43,209 bases of DNA from a virus. Shown piece by piece: positions 14,394 through 22,414 of the stretch (position 1 is the stretch's first letter; the number at the start of each line of letters is the position of its first letter). The notes beneath the pieces were generated by a model that did not search any database, was not told where the DNA came from, and saw nothing but the letters and a program-made list of their open reading frames with translations. The stretch is from IMG/VR virus record IMGVR_UViG_3300037264_004848, positions 1 to 43,209 of that record, one strand, 5' to 3'. The position numbers and the translations under genes are program-made.

Positions 14394-14680
14394 TCGACGA
14401 GACGCTCCTGACCATCACGCTCCAGGCGGCGGTGCCGCTACACATCCTCGAGCTCCAGAAGATCCCGCTCGGCGAGGTCATGAGGATTGCGCGCGAGTGC
14501 GGGCAGGTCGTAGCCGAGAAGGGCGACGTCATCCAGTTCAAAGGGAAGAAGGGGGAGACGGCGAAGGCCTTCAATCAGCTTGCGCGCGGGATCGCCTGTC
14601 TCGCGTTCGCGCCGGGTGGTGTGCGGTTCATGGGTCTCCACTTCGAGGCGGAGCATCCAGAGAGGGGGATCGCGCCATGA
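14390..14680 (+). CDS. Small unknown protein
   Basis: 96 aa, GTG start in a GTGA overlap. Pattern: strand and helix (LLTITLQAAVPLHILELQ), helix (GEVMRIARECGQVVAEKG), a short basic strand (VIQFKGKKGE), helix, and two final strands. This could be a small alpha/beta fold. No conserved motif seen. The stop overlaps the next ATG (ATGA). Confidence 0.5.
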   Translation: MIDETLLTITLQAAVPLHILELQKIPLGEVMRIARECGQVVAEKGDVIQFKGKKGETAKAFNQLARGIACLAFAPGGVRFMGLHFEAEHPERGIAP

Positions 14681-15192
14681 GGAAGCAGAGGAAGAAGGCT
14701 TTGCTGCTGGACGGGAAGCGGAAGAAGACGCCGAAGGAGCACTGGGACGCGCGGCTCAAAGACTATGACCTCGTCGTCTTTCGCGAGAAGCACGGGAGCT
14801 ACTACCTGAGCCTCACACCGCAGAACCCAGAGCTGGACTCGCGTTCGCGCGGCGAGGTCTGGGCGGAGATCTGCATGGCCGTGGTCGAGATGCGGATCCG
14901 CAGCAAGTACATCTCGACCAAGGAACCGAAGATCCCGGTGGCCCCGAAGCCGATCGACAACCGGGAGCCGCTCAGCGAGCAGAAGCAGCGGCTCCGAGAG
15001 CTGGAGAACTACGAGCATGCGCTGGAGTGGGCCAAGACCGAGCGGCAGGAGTGGGAGCTCGTGCAGAGGATTCGCGCGGGGGACAAGTGGGCGGCGGTCG
15101 AGCTGGTCATGCTGCGCGAGGGTGGAGAGTACGAGGGCTTTTCGTTCGAGGCCTTCAGGGATCCTTCGGATTTCTATGCCAAAGACGAATAG
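14677..15192 (+). CDS. Unknown basic/acidic protein
   Basis: 171 aa. The N-terminus is very basic (MRKQRKKALLLDGKRKK), followed by an alpha/beta region (DLVVFREKHGSYYLSLT), a Pro/Lys linker near 90-100 and a long charged helix (~105-150) that is probably coiled. The end is acidic and aromatic. It is the last gene before the leaderless promoter at 15206. Function unknown. Confidence 0.5.
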   Translation: MRKQRKKALLLDGKRKKTPKEHWDARLKDYDLVVFREKHGSYYLSLTPQNPELDSRSRGEVWAEICMAVVEMRIRSKYISTKEPKIPVAPKPIDNREPLSEQKQRLRELENYEHALEWAKTERQEWELVQRIRAGDKWAAVELVMLREGGEYEGFSFEAFRDPSDFYAKDE

Positions 15193-15205
15193 TGGAACAA
15201 TAGAC

Positions 15206-15234
15206 TTGACAACGTTCCCGAGCGTCTGTATTCT
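15206..15234 (+). promoter_or_regulatory. Sigma70-like promoter P5, leaderless
   Basis: AACAATAGAC precedes TTGACA (15206-15211). A 17-base spacer leads to TATTCT (15229-15234), the best -10 of the set. Six bases later the ATG at 15241 coincides with the predicted +1. Confidence 0.8.
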
Positions 15235-15240
15235 ACGATC

Positions 15241-15444
15241 ATGAAGAACGAAGCAAGGAACGAGACGAGGCAGGACGCGGCGACCCGTGTGATTCAAGCG
15301 CGGTTCGGCAGCCTGTCTAGCGCGAGCCCGGAGTACATCGCGGAGCTGCGGAAGCAAGTCGTGTTCTGGCTCGAGTCGATCGACCTGCAGATCGCGCAGG
15401 ACGAGATCATCGAGCGGAAGCGCGCGCTGGCGGAGAGGAGCTAG
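15241..15444 (+). CDS. Small helical protein, leaderless
   Basis: 67 aa whose ATG sits at the predicted transcription start. It is charged and helical throughout (RQDAATRVIQARFGSL, then LQIAQDEIIERKRALAERS). No motif. Being the first product of a near-consensus promoter, it may be made early and abundantly, and a small regulator or anti-host protein is conceivable. It is followed three bases later by the next gene. Confidence 0.55.
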   Translation: MKNEARNETRQDAATRVIQARFGSLSSASPEYIAELRKQVVFWLESIDLQIAQDEIIERKRALAERS

Positions 15445-15447
15445 TCA

Positions 15448-15657
15448 ATGCTGCACCGGAAGCCGCACAAGGGAGATCGAGTCTCCTTTCCGCCGAGCAA
15501 GTACAGCCCGAAGGGCACGACGGGGATCGTGACCCGCACGCCGGAAGGCGACGATAACATCTGCTGGTTCTTGCCGGACGGGCAGAAGGAGCCGACCTGC
15601 TTCATCTGGCGATTCCCGGACGGGCGCAACGTGCTCGCAGAGCTGGAGGGCACATGA
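15448..15657 (+). CDS. Small SH3-like/KOW-like protein
   Basis: 69 aa. The layout KGDRVSFPPSKYSPKGTTGIV then NICWFLPDGQ and TCFIWRFPDG is a set of short strands with Gly turns, like small SH3/KOW-type barrels that bind nucleic acid or ribosomal partners. It has two Cys but no CxxC. It overlaps the start of the PHP gene by four bases. Confidence 0.45.
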   Translation: MLHRKPHKGDRVSFPPSKYSPKGTTGIVTRTPEGDDNICWFLPDGQKEPTCFIWRFPDGRNVLAELEGT

Positions 15658-16643
15658 AGATCGAGATGCATTGCCACTCTTTTGGATCTGACGGACACGG
15701 GAAGCCGAGCGAGTTCGTCGCCGCGGTCCAGAAGGCCGGCATCAACGGGCTCGTCCTGACCGACCACCACGCCAGCCTCACCCCCCAGGGGATGCTGGTG
15801 CTCCGCGCGCTGAAGGCGGCGGGGATCTTCGCGTGCATGGGCTGCGAGTACAGCACCGCGCAGGGCCACATCCTGATCTACGGAGTGAACGCGGCTCAGT
15901 TCGGTTGGGGCATGTACCCCGAGATGCAGCGGGTGATCGACGAGACCTGGAAGGCGGGAGGCGTCGCGATCCCGAGCCACCCGTACCGGGGCTACCGGAA
16001 GGTCCTGCGCGACGACGTCTACAAGATGGAGCGCCTGGTCGCGCTCGAGGTCCGGAACGGCCAGAATCAGACCCAGGGCTTCTGGAGCAGCGACGACGAG
16101 CCGGCCGAGAAGGCCCAGAAGCTGATCGGGCTCGCCGGCATCGGCGGCTCCGACGCGCACTGGCCGGAGGACATCGGGCTGTGCTGGACAGAGTTCGACG
16201 GCGACGTCCGAACCCGCGAGGAGCTGGTCGAGGCGCTGCGGAGCGGGAAGGGCTACCGCCCCGCGGTCAACGAAGAGAGGATCAAGAAGAAGCTCGCGCG
16301 CTGGACGCCGGCCAAGTTCCGCGCCGAGTCCGAGGCGATCACGTCCAGAACCAAGCCGACTACACCCCAGGTCACCGGCCGCACGGCCCTGGACCTCTTC
16401 GAGTGGGCGGCGCAGAATCGCGGCCCCGATGACGCTCCCGCCCAAAGGGAAGAAGACGAAGCGTACGCCCGTTCCCTGGCCGACTATGAGCTCTCCGGCA
16501 GCTTCGGAGACGAAGACGCAGGCAGCGCCGAAGTCGACTACCCAAGCTGGTTCGACGAAGCCGACGAGCTCCAGCGCTACCTCCGGGGCGCCCCCGAACG
16601 GAAGCAAGAAGGAAAAGCAAAAGGCCGCAAGCGCCGCCGCTGA
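15654..16643 (+). CDS. PHP-domain metal-dependent hydrolase
   Basis: 329 aa. The four classical PHP motifs are present: HCHSFGSDG (His6, His8, Asp13), TDHH (Asp37-His39), a Glu in GCEYS near 64, PSHPYRGY near 106-113, and GGSDAH (Asp167, His169). These ligands bind a trinuclear metal centre that hydrolyses phosphoesters. Standalone PHP proteins include nucleotide and histidinol phosphatases and DNA-processing enzymes, so the substrate is open. Residues ~260-329 are a charged extension (acidic, then a very basic KAKGRKRRR end) that shares its DNA with the start of the terminase gene in another frame. Confidence 0.8.
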   Translation: MKIEMHCHSFGSDGHGKPSEFVAAVQKAGINGLVLTDHHASLTPQGMLVLRALKAAGIFACMGCEYSTAQGHILIYGVNAAQFGWGMYPEMQRVIDETWKAGGVAIPSHPYRGYRKVLRDDVYKMERLVALEVRNGQNQTQGFWSSDDEPAEKAQKLIGLAGIGGSDAHWPEDIGLCWTEFDGDVRTREELVEALRSGKGYRPAVNEERIKKKLARWTPAKFRAESEAITSRTKPTTPQVTGRTALDLFEWAAQNRGPDDAPAQREEDEAYARSLADYELSGSFGDEDAGSAEVDYPSWFDEADELQRYLRGAPERKQEGKAKGRKRRR

Positions 16644-18444
16644 GGCGCACCTCCGCGAGCTGCTGAAGCAGCTCGATGTGGAGGCGGAGGCGCTCGGGCT
16701 CGACATCGGCCAGGGCGTGAAGTTCGAGGAGTCCGAGGAGGACCTCCCCGAAGATCCAGAAGACAAGCAGCTCCCGCTCCTGCCCGAGCTCGAGAAGCAG
16801 CAGGGCTCCGTCTACGAGAAGATCCGCAGCGAGGCGAGGAAGGCCTCGCTCGCCTTCTTCGCCTCCGATCTACTCTCGGGTCCCGAGCACGCTCCGTACT
16901 ACGGCCGGTTCTTCGTCTCAGATCATCACGAGGAGTGGTCGGACCTCATCGCGCTCCACAAGCGCCTCTGCATTCTCGCCCCTCGCGATCACGGCAAGAG
17001 CTACATGCTCACGCTGGCCTACCCGCTCTGGAAGGCCTGGAAGGAGCCGGGCTCCACCGGCTTCATCTTCAGCAAGACGCAGGACCAGGCGGAGCGCATC
17101 CTCCAGCTGATCCGCGAGGAGATCGAGAACAATCCGCGGCTCGCGTTCCTGCGCCCGGATGGTCGGAAGGCCAGGTTCTCGGCGCGGCTCCTGCGCCTCC
17201 CGAACGGCTCCAAGATCTACGCGCGCGGGTTCGGCACCCGGGTTCGCGGCGCCCACCCGCACTGGATCGTAGTCGACGACGGACTCGCCGACGAGGTGGC
17301 CTGGAGCGAGGTCTCCAGAACACGGTCGATCGAATACTTCAAGGCGGCCATCACGAACATGATCGTGCCCGAGGGGCAGATCATCGTCGTCGGCACGCCG
17401 CTGCACTCGCTGGACCTGTACGGCGACCTCGCGAAGAACGAGGCGTACGTCTTCAAGCGCTACCAGGCGATCATCGACGACGGCAAGAAGACGGAGCGCG
17501 CGCTCTGGCCGGAGCGCTACTCGCTCGAGCAGCTCAAGGCGCGACGGATCGAGATCACCTCGATCCTCTTCACGCGCGAGTTTCAATGCCTGCCCGTCTC
17601 GGACGACATGTCCCTCTTCCCGAAGTACCTGTTCGACGGGCCACCGGTCGAGCAGTACCAGCTGCGGCTCGGGATGCCGCTCGAGTTCTGGGCGGACAAG
17701 GGCATCGACATCTACGTCGGCGTGGACTTCGCGATCAGCTCCAACGTGCAGGCCGACTACACGGTGATCTGGGTGATGGGCGTGGACCGCTCGGGGAACA
17801 GGTGGATCATCGACGTCATCCGCGAGCAGGGCCTGAGCTACAACAGCCAGAAGAGCCTCATCCAGCAGGTCGGGATGCGCTACCAGCCCTCGCTGATGTA
17901 CCTCGAGAGCAACGCCATGCAGCGGATCTGGGGAGACCAGCTGATCGAGGAGACGGACCTCCCGATCAAGAAGTTCATGACGACCAGCGAGAAGAACAGC
18001 CTCGAGAAGGGCATCCCGTCCATGCGCGTGCTGTTCGAGAGCAAGAAGATCAGGATCCCGCGCGGGGACCTCAACAGCATCCGGCTGACCGAGATCTGGA
18101 AGGACGAGATGCACGGCTTCACGTTCCAGAAGGGCGACCTGCTCCACGTCGGCGAGCACAAGGACTGCGCGATGGCCGCGTATATCTGCGATCAGGCGAT
18201 CCGGCAGGGCCGCTTCTCCTTCTCCGTCGGCCCGCGCGAGGCGAACGCCGCGCCGAAGGAAGAGGCGTACGTGACCGGCGCGGTCGCGGCCCAGAACCAG
18301 CTCGCCGGCACCGCGCCCGTTGCGCAGGCCCAACCGGAGCGCGTCTCGGACGTCTTCACCGGCGAGCCGATCGAGGAGAACCGGTGGAAGCCGGTCGAGG
18401 GCGCCCCCGTCCCGCGCGGGGGTGGTTGGGGTCGTGGGTACTAA
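16429..18444 (+). CDS. terL: Terminase large subunit (TerL)
   Basis: 671 aa from the first ATG; starts at 16486 or later are also possible, since residues 1-80 are disordered Lys/Ser/Thr/Pro and lie over the PHP gene. The ATPase shows Walker A APRDHGKS (Lys190, Ser191) and Walker B WIVVDDGLADE (Asp283, Asp284). The RuvC/RNase H-like nuclease follows with Asp433 in YVGVDFAIS, Glu493 in MYLESN and Asp579 in HKDCAMAAY. The protein would cut concatemeric DNA and pump it into the prohead through the portal. All expected catalytic residues are present. The tail after ~620 is Ala/Pro-rich and ends in GGGWGRGY. A promoter for the next operon follows at 18486. Confidence 0.9.
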   Translation: MTLPPKGKKTKRTPVPWPTMSSPAASETKTQAAPKSTTQAGSTKPTSSSATSGAPPNGSKKEKQKAASAAAEAHLRELLKQLDVEAEALGLDIGQGVKFEESEEDLPEDPEDKQLPLLPELEKQQGSVYEKIRSEARKASLAFFASDLLSGPEHAPYYGRFFVSDHHEEWSDLIALHKRLCILAPRDHGKSYMLTLAYPLWKAWKEPGSTGFIFSKTQDQAERILQLIREEIENNPRLAFLRPDGRKARFSARLLRLPNGSKIYARGFGTRVRGAHPHWIVVDDGLADEVAWSEVSRTRSIEYFKAAITNMIVPEGQIIVVGTPLHSLDLYGDLAKNEAYVFKRYQAIIDDGKKTERALWPERYSLEQLKARRIEITSILFTREFQCLPVSDDMSLFPKYLFDGPPVEQYQLRLGMPLEFWADKGIDIYVGVDFAISSNVQADYTVIWVMGVDRSGNRWIIDVIREQGLSYNSQKSLIQQVGMRYQPSLMYLESNAMQRIWGDQLIEETDLPIKKFMTTSEKNSLEKGIPSMRVLFESKKIRIPRGDLNSIRLTEIWKDEMHGFTFQKGDLLHVGEHKDCAMAAYICDQAIRQGRFSFSVGPREANAAPKEEAYVTGAVAAQNQLAGTAPVAQAQPERVSDVFTGEPIEENRWKPVEGAPVPRGGGWGRGY

Positions 18445-18485
18445 CCTCCGGTCGTGACAAGGATATTCATTCTGTAAAAATAGAC

Positions 18486-18514
18486 TTGACACCGCGCGGC
18501 CTCGAGGCTAGGCT
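18486..18514 (+). promoter_or_regulatory. Sigma70-like promoter P6, leaderless
   Basis: An A/T-rich stretch ending AAAAATAGAC precedes TTGACA (18486-18491). A 17-base spacer leads to TAGGCT (18509-18514). The ATG at 18521 coincides with the predicted +1. Confidence 0.75.
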
Positions 18515-18520
18515 CTTTTT

Positions 18521-18898
18521 ATGAATAACAAAGCAGTGAAGATGACGATCAAGACCTGGAGCTACTCCGATGACGCGACCGATGAGCGCATCAAAGTCCC
18601 TGCGCCGTCGAGCGCCGCGGAGTTCGACGAGACCACGCGGTTCAATCTCCGCTGGATGGCGGCGGTGTTGGATAATTTTAGTTGGGCGTTGATCACTGAT
18701 AGCCCTTTGTCTCCGGGCGTGGAGCAGGCTCGGGAAGCGTTGATCGACGCGTACATGGCGCGCGGCGAAACGGGCTCCGTGTGGACGCCATGGGAGATGG
18801 CTGGGATCGACATCCTGTTCCGCCTCGACGAGATGGACCCGGATGACGGCGCGGACGGTGATTCCTGGGCGGCGGCGACCGAGGCGGCGCTTCGATGA
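18521..18898 (+). CDS. Unknown protein, leaderless
   Basis: 125 aa, ATG at the predicted +1. It starts with a basic, aromatic stretch (KAVKMTIKTWSYSDD), continues with helices around two Trp (RWMAAVLDNFSWALI) and ends acidic (DEMDPDDGADGDSW). The helical layout with two Trp-rich faces recalls small phage regulators but matches nothing I can name. It is the first gene of the 18.5-21.4 kb operon. The stop overlaps the next ATG. Confidence 0.55.
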   Translation: MNNKAVKMTIKTWSYSDDATDERIKVPAPSSAAEFDETTRFNLRWMAAVLDNFSWALITDSPLSPGVEQAREALIDAYMARGETGSVWTPWEMAGIDILFRLDEMDPDDGADGDSWAAATEAALR

Positions 18899-19623
18899 GC
18901 GACCTTGTGGAGGGGCAAACGATGAACAACCAAGCAGCAATTGAAGTCACCATCCAACACGAGCAGAAGCGCGGATGCGGTTACCGCAAGCCCGCCGTCG
19001 GCGGCGTCGGCATCTACCTCATGTCCGGCAAGCTCACGGCGACCTGCGATCGCCTCCCGTTCCCGCTCGATGTCTGCCCGTGCTGCTCGGCCGGGATCAA
19101 GCAGACGCGCGCCTTCACCTGGATCCAGCCCCGCAAGCTGTTCGAGTCCGCGTTCGCGGCCCCGTGCGTGTACGGCGACGCGACCTGCTCGATGGGTCCG
19201 AACGCGCCCGAGAAGGCCGGGCTCCTCTGGATCGGCGAGCAATACTACGCGACGCCGGACGCCTTCCTCCAGGAAGCGGCGATCCTCGGCATCTCGCGCA
19301 AGCTGCCGGCGATCCCGCGCGGCTTCAAGGTCGGCGAGACGCGGATCTACCTCGCGCACTCGAAGGCGATTGCCTACGAAGGGCTAAACGGCGAAGGCAT
19401 CATCGCCACCAAGCCGGGCGTGTTCGCGAGCTTCATCCCGACCAGCGTGGACCTTGTGATCGACGACCCGAACCAGATCCCGGAGCGCGCGCTCAAGCTG
19501 AAGGAGCGCCTCGGCGACTTCGCGCAGCTGGTGAAGGTCCTCCCGATCGAGGTGCTCGAAGTCCTGGCAACGGTCCCGCAGGTCCAGAAGTCCACGGCCA
19601 AGCAGCTCGCGCTGGTGATGTGA
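18895..19623 (+). CDS. Conserved-looking phage protein with paired Cys
   Basis: 242 aa (ATGA overlap); an ATG at 18922 would give 233 aa. Residues ~25-70 carry GCGYRKPAVGGVGIYLMSG, CDRLP and VCPCCSAGIKQTR, a layout I associate with a family of phage proteins of unknown function. The Cys pairs probably bind zinc. Later parts are beta-rich (TRIYLAHSKAIAYEG), followed by a helical end with Val-Gln-Lys. Possibly an adaptor or host-takeover protein. No catalytic motif. Confidence 0.5.
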   Translation: MSDLVEGQTMNNQAAIEVTIQHEQKRGCGYRKPAVGGVGIYLMSGKLTATCDRLPFPLDVCPCCSAGIKQTRAFTWIQPRKLFESAFAAPCVYGDATCSMGPNAPEKAGLLWIGEQYYATPDAFLQEAAILGISRKLPAIPRGFKVGETRIYLAHSKAIAYEGLNGEGIIATKPGVFASFIPTSVDLVIDDPNQIPERALKLKERLGDFAQLVKVLPIEVLEVLATVPQVQKSTAKQLALVM

Positions 19624-19928
19624 TGGTGAATCAGCTTCACTATATGATCGAGTTTCGCGGTTCGGGTGAGCGTTGCCTCGCGGAAAGGTCGTGGACCTTT
19701 ATCTGTGCCTGTGGCGCGCAAGAGAGCGCGCATTCGCGGGAGGCCGAGGTCGCGGAGCTGATCGGCCTGATTGGCGACATGATCGAGGAGCGGCGCGTGA
19801 TGCGCGCGGAGCTCGTCCAGCACCAGATCGAGATGCGGAACGCGGACCACTCGATCCGCGGCGTGCTCAACCGGCTCTACAAGACGATCGATCCCAAGCG
19901 CGCGCTCGAAGAAGAAGAGGAGGAGTGA
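19623..19928 (+). CDS. Small protein with CxC motif and coiled coil
   Basis: 101 aa in a TGATG overlap. Residues 1-45 are beta-like with CLAERSWTFICACGAQES (three Cys), possibly a small zinc or redox site. Residues 50-90 form a long helix (ELIGLIGDMIEERRVMRAEL), and the tail is all Glu. Function unknown. Confidence 0.5.
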   Translation: MVNQLHYMIEFRGSGERCLAERSWTFICACGAQESAHSREAEVAELIGLIGDMIEERRVMRAELVQHQIEMRNADHSIRGVLNRLYKTIDPKRALEEEEEE

Positions 19929-20566
19929 TGGGGTTTGAAGAAGACGGACTCTTGCGGACATTGCACCGACTGTTCGGGGAGTACCGGCATGACTCATTGT
20001 GTGCGGACGCGCTAGAGGCGGCGATCGAGATTCTGGACCCGGATTGGGGAGGAGAAGGTGAAGTGTTTGAGGCTGAGAAAGTCAGAAGGATGAACGACGG
20101 AATCGAGACGCCGCGCTTCATGCGGCTCTTGAAGGATCTCGACAGTCTGCTGCCCCGTAGGTTCGTGGTGCTGATCGGGTCGGCGGCGCTGGCCGTGCGG
20201 GGTGCGCGCGACGTGCGGGACCTGGACGTGCTGGTGGCGGCGGCGACGCTCGAGGCGTTTCGTGGTGGGCACCACAAGCTCCCGCGCGACTGGGGCTTCG
20301 AGGCGGGCGATCGCGCGGTGCAGGTCAGCGCGCCGGCGGGTACGATCCAGATTTCGGATCGCCTGAGCGTGCACGGTCCCGCATGCGAGATCGACGAGGT
20401 GGAAGTCATCGCCAACGCGGATGCCTTCTACGTCGCGCTTCCAGAGCAGGCGCCGCAGCCCTGGCGCGTGATCGCGCTGTTCGATCTCGTGCGTTTGAAG
20501 AAGGCGCGGGGGCTTGCGAAGGATCTGGAAGACCTGCGGCTCATCGAGTCGTTGAGGGGGGAGTGA
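19928..20566 (+). CDS. Nucleotidyltransferase-fold protein (MNT/AbiEii-like)
   Basis: 212 aa. After a helical N-terminal ~70 residues, the sequence VLIGSAALAVRGARDVRDLDVLV shows the GS motif and the DxD metal-binding pair (Asp98, Asp100) of the Pol-beta-like nucleotidyltransferase fold. The third acidic residue is not certain. Downstream, ALFDLVRLKKARGLAKDLEDL matches the helix of AbiEii/MNT-type proteins that closes over the NTP. Such enzymes add AMP or other nucleotides to proteins, RNA or small molecules and are often toxins or antitoxins. No partner toxin is next to it. Overlaps at both ends show it belongs to the operon. Confidence 0.65.
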   Translation: MGFEEDGLLRTLHRLFGEYRHDSLCADALEAAIEILDPDWGGEGEVFEAEKVRRMNDGIETPRFMRLLKDLDSLLPRRFVVLIGSAALAVRGARDVRDLDVLVAAATLEAFRGGHHKLPRDWGFEAGDRAVQVSAPAGTIQISDRLSVHGPACEIDEVEVIANADAFYVALPEQAPQPWRVIALFDLVRLKKARGLAKDLEDLRLIESLRGE

Positions 20567-20943
20567 TGGAAGAGTTCTGGCTGGAGCTGTTTCAGGTCGA
20601 CAAGGCGGACGCGCAGGGTGACGTCATCCCGAAGACGGCGGCCGAGGAGGCTATCCTTCGCCAGAAGGCATCCTCGACGCACCTCCCGGTGACCAAGAAC
20701 TACGACGCGGCGACTCCGCCGCTTGGGCGCGTTCTGGACTTCGACATCGTGGACGGGATCGTGCTCGCGCGGATCGATGTCGGCGAGGAGGGCGCGAAGC
20801 TGGTGAAGGCCGACTGGGAGCTCGCGGTGGGCTTCACCGCGGACCCGAAGGATGTCGTCGAGGTTGCGCCGGGAAGGCGCGAGATCCGCGCGCTGCGGCT
20901 CACGCAAGCGGCGCTGACCAAGAAGAAGGTGGGGTACGCGTGA
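20566..20943 (+). CDS. Unknown beta-rich protein
   Basis: 125 aa, TGATG overlap upstream. It opens with FWLELFQVDKADAQGDVIP and continues with strands (GRVLDFDIVDGIVLARIDV, then ELAVGFTADP) and a basic C-terminus (LTKKKVGYA). The layout resembles the N-terminal part of phage prohead proteases or minor structural proteins that begin with a protease-like beta sandwich, but no catalytic residues stand out. Function unassigned. Confidence 0.45.
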   Translation: MEEFWLELFQVDKADAQGDVIPKTAAEEAILRQKASSTHLPVTKNYDAATPPLGRVLDFDIVDGIVLARIDVGEEGAKLVKADWELAVGFTADPKDVVEVAPGRREIRALRLTQAALTKKKVGYA

Positions 20944-21383
20944 TGATCGACTGGATGATCCGCATGGAGGCGCTCTTGGGTGGGCTGATCTCTGCGGCTG
21001 AGGATACTGCTGCCATGGATCCTTCACTCGTCGTCCAGAAGGCGAAGGAAGCGCTCCTCGAGCTTCAAAAGGATCGCACCACGCGCCAGCGGAGCGAGGA
21101 GAAGGAGCTGACGGTTACGGCGTCCGGTCACTGCGAGTGCGGTGCCCTCGTGCGGATCCGCGTCCGCGCGGTCTGGCGCTTCGTCTACGGCGATCCGATG
21201 TTTGGCGACTACGTGCAGGCGCCGATCGAGGCCATCATCGCGGATGACGTGCTTCCGCGTTGCGCGAAGTGCGGCTCTAACTCTTGCTACTCGAATCGGC
21301 TGTTGCTCCCGAAGATCGATCTGAAGACGCAGCAGCCCGTCGAGGGGTTGGGCGTGATCGTGGAGGTGGAGGGGTCCTTTTGA
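20943..21383 (+). CDS. Zinc-binding unknown protein
   Basis: 146 aa from the ATG at 20943; GTG 20940 adds one codon. Residues 1-55 are helical. Residues ~62-145 are beta-rich with CECG (near 65) and CAKCGSNSCYS (near 113), an expected zinc site. It is the last plus-strand gene of the operon and converges on the minus-strand beta-helix gene 16 bases downstream. No clear terminator hairpin separates them. Confidence 0.5.
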   Translation: MIDWMIRMEALLGGLISAAEDTAAMDPSLVVQKAKEALLELQKDRTTRQRSEEKELTVTASGHCECGALVRIRVRAVWRFVYGDPMFGDYVQAPIEAIIADDVLPRCAKCGSNSCYSNRLLLPKIDLKTQQPVEGLGVIVEVEGSF

Positions 21384-21399
21384 AGGAAAGAATGATCGA

Positions 21400-22374
21400 T
21401 TATGTCGCTCTCCTGTAATTGCAGTTCGTGAAGGTCCAGTTATATTCTGGATGATCCGTGTCGATCTGGAAGATGTTCGGCCACGGGTTCCAGCGGTCCG
21501 TTCGGATCGTTACGTCCTGCATCAGGCACCCGAGCAACCTTACGCGTCCGTCTGGCGTGAGCGTCGGGCGCGGCAAACCTAACGCCGCGTCCACGCCGGG
21601 GCCCCCGTCCATGTTCATGTCGATCAGGACGCGCTTGGCCACAAAACGGCGAGAAACGTCCGGCCGATACTGCGTTGAATCGGGCATCGTGGCGATCATC
21701 ATTCCTCGCCGCCGCAGCACGCAATCGTAGACGCCGTTATCGCGCGAGATGTCGAGGTCCTGAATGTAGTCCGTACCGTGCACGCGGAGGGTGTGCTTCT
21801 CGGCGATCGTGCCGAGCACGCAGTTCGCGACGACCACTCGCTGCGTGCTCATCGCGCGGTAGCAAGCCTCTTCGCCCCACGTCCAGAGGTTCGAGTCTTG
21901 GACGAGCCCATCACACGTGCCGGGGTCCAGCCACAAGGCGAACGCCTCGAAGCCGTCGCCTCCGTCGCGGGCCCGCGCGGCCACCGTCTTGATGTCGGAG
22001 ATCAAGAACCGCTGTGCTCGAAATTGGTTCCCAGCTCGCCGAGGCCCGCGACCGGTGCAAAGCAGGTTGTCGATCGTGAGGTCCGTGACCTCGTTCGGGG
22101 CTTCGGGCGTAAGCGAGTGGAGGTTCTGAGACCGGAACGTGCCCACCCGACCGTTCGTGACGCGTCCGTGATGGTAACCTGGCCCAAAGACCAGGTCAGT
22201 GATCTCGAAGCCGTTCAGGTCGATCACTCGGTTGGAATCAGCGGGTCCCAATGTTCTCATCGGCGCGTCGCTGGTGAGTACGACCGGCGAGAGCGTCCCG
22301 TCGGGAGCGGCCGGTGGTGCGGGCGGGTTCACCGCCACGTCGAGGGGCAGTCTGTAGATCGGTAATGCTTGCAT
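21400..22374 (-). CDS. Right-handed beta-helix protein (tailspike/depolymerase-like)
   Basis: 324 aa on the minus strand with a strong GGAAGGAAAG ribosome site before the ATG. After a Pro-rich N-terminus (~20-30), residues ~45-320 show repeating coils of ~22-28 residues with V/I-x-x-x-N/D patterns (VIDLNGFEITDLVFG, VTDLTIDNLLC, VVVANCVLG, VRLLGCLMQDVTI), the signature of pectate-lyase-like beta-helices. It lacks long N- and C-terminal domains. It may be a host-glycan depolymerase or a surface protein. It is the second gene of the only minus-strand cassette. Its heptamer copy (21445) is co-oriented with it and is read as Pro-Glu. Confidence 0.7.
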   Translation of the reverse strand: MQALPIYRLPLDVAVNPPAPPAAPDGTLSPVVLTSDAPMRTLGPADSNRVIDLNGFEITDLVFGPGYHHGRVTNGRVGTFRSQNLHSLTPEAPNEVTDLTIDNLLCTGRGPRRAGNQFRAQRFLISDIKTVAARARDGGDGFEAFALWLDPGTCDGLVQDSNLWTWGEEACYRAMSTQRVVVANCVLGTIAEKHTLRVHGTDYIQDLDISRDNGVYDCVLRRRGMMIATMPDSTQYRPDVSRRFVAKRVLIDMNMDGGPGVDAALGLPRPTLTPDGRVRLLGCLMQDVTIRTDRWNPWPNIFQIDTDHPEYNWTFTNCNYRRAT

Positions 22375-22414
22375 TCTTTCTTTCCTTCCTTTGGGTCGCG
22401 ATCGGAAGAATAGA

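Noticed and set aside
16935-18524. Long plus-strand frame inside the terminase gene
   Set aside because: Low-complexity Arg/Ala/Gly composition. The other frame has all TerL catalytic motifs.
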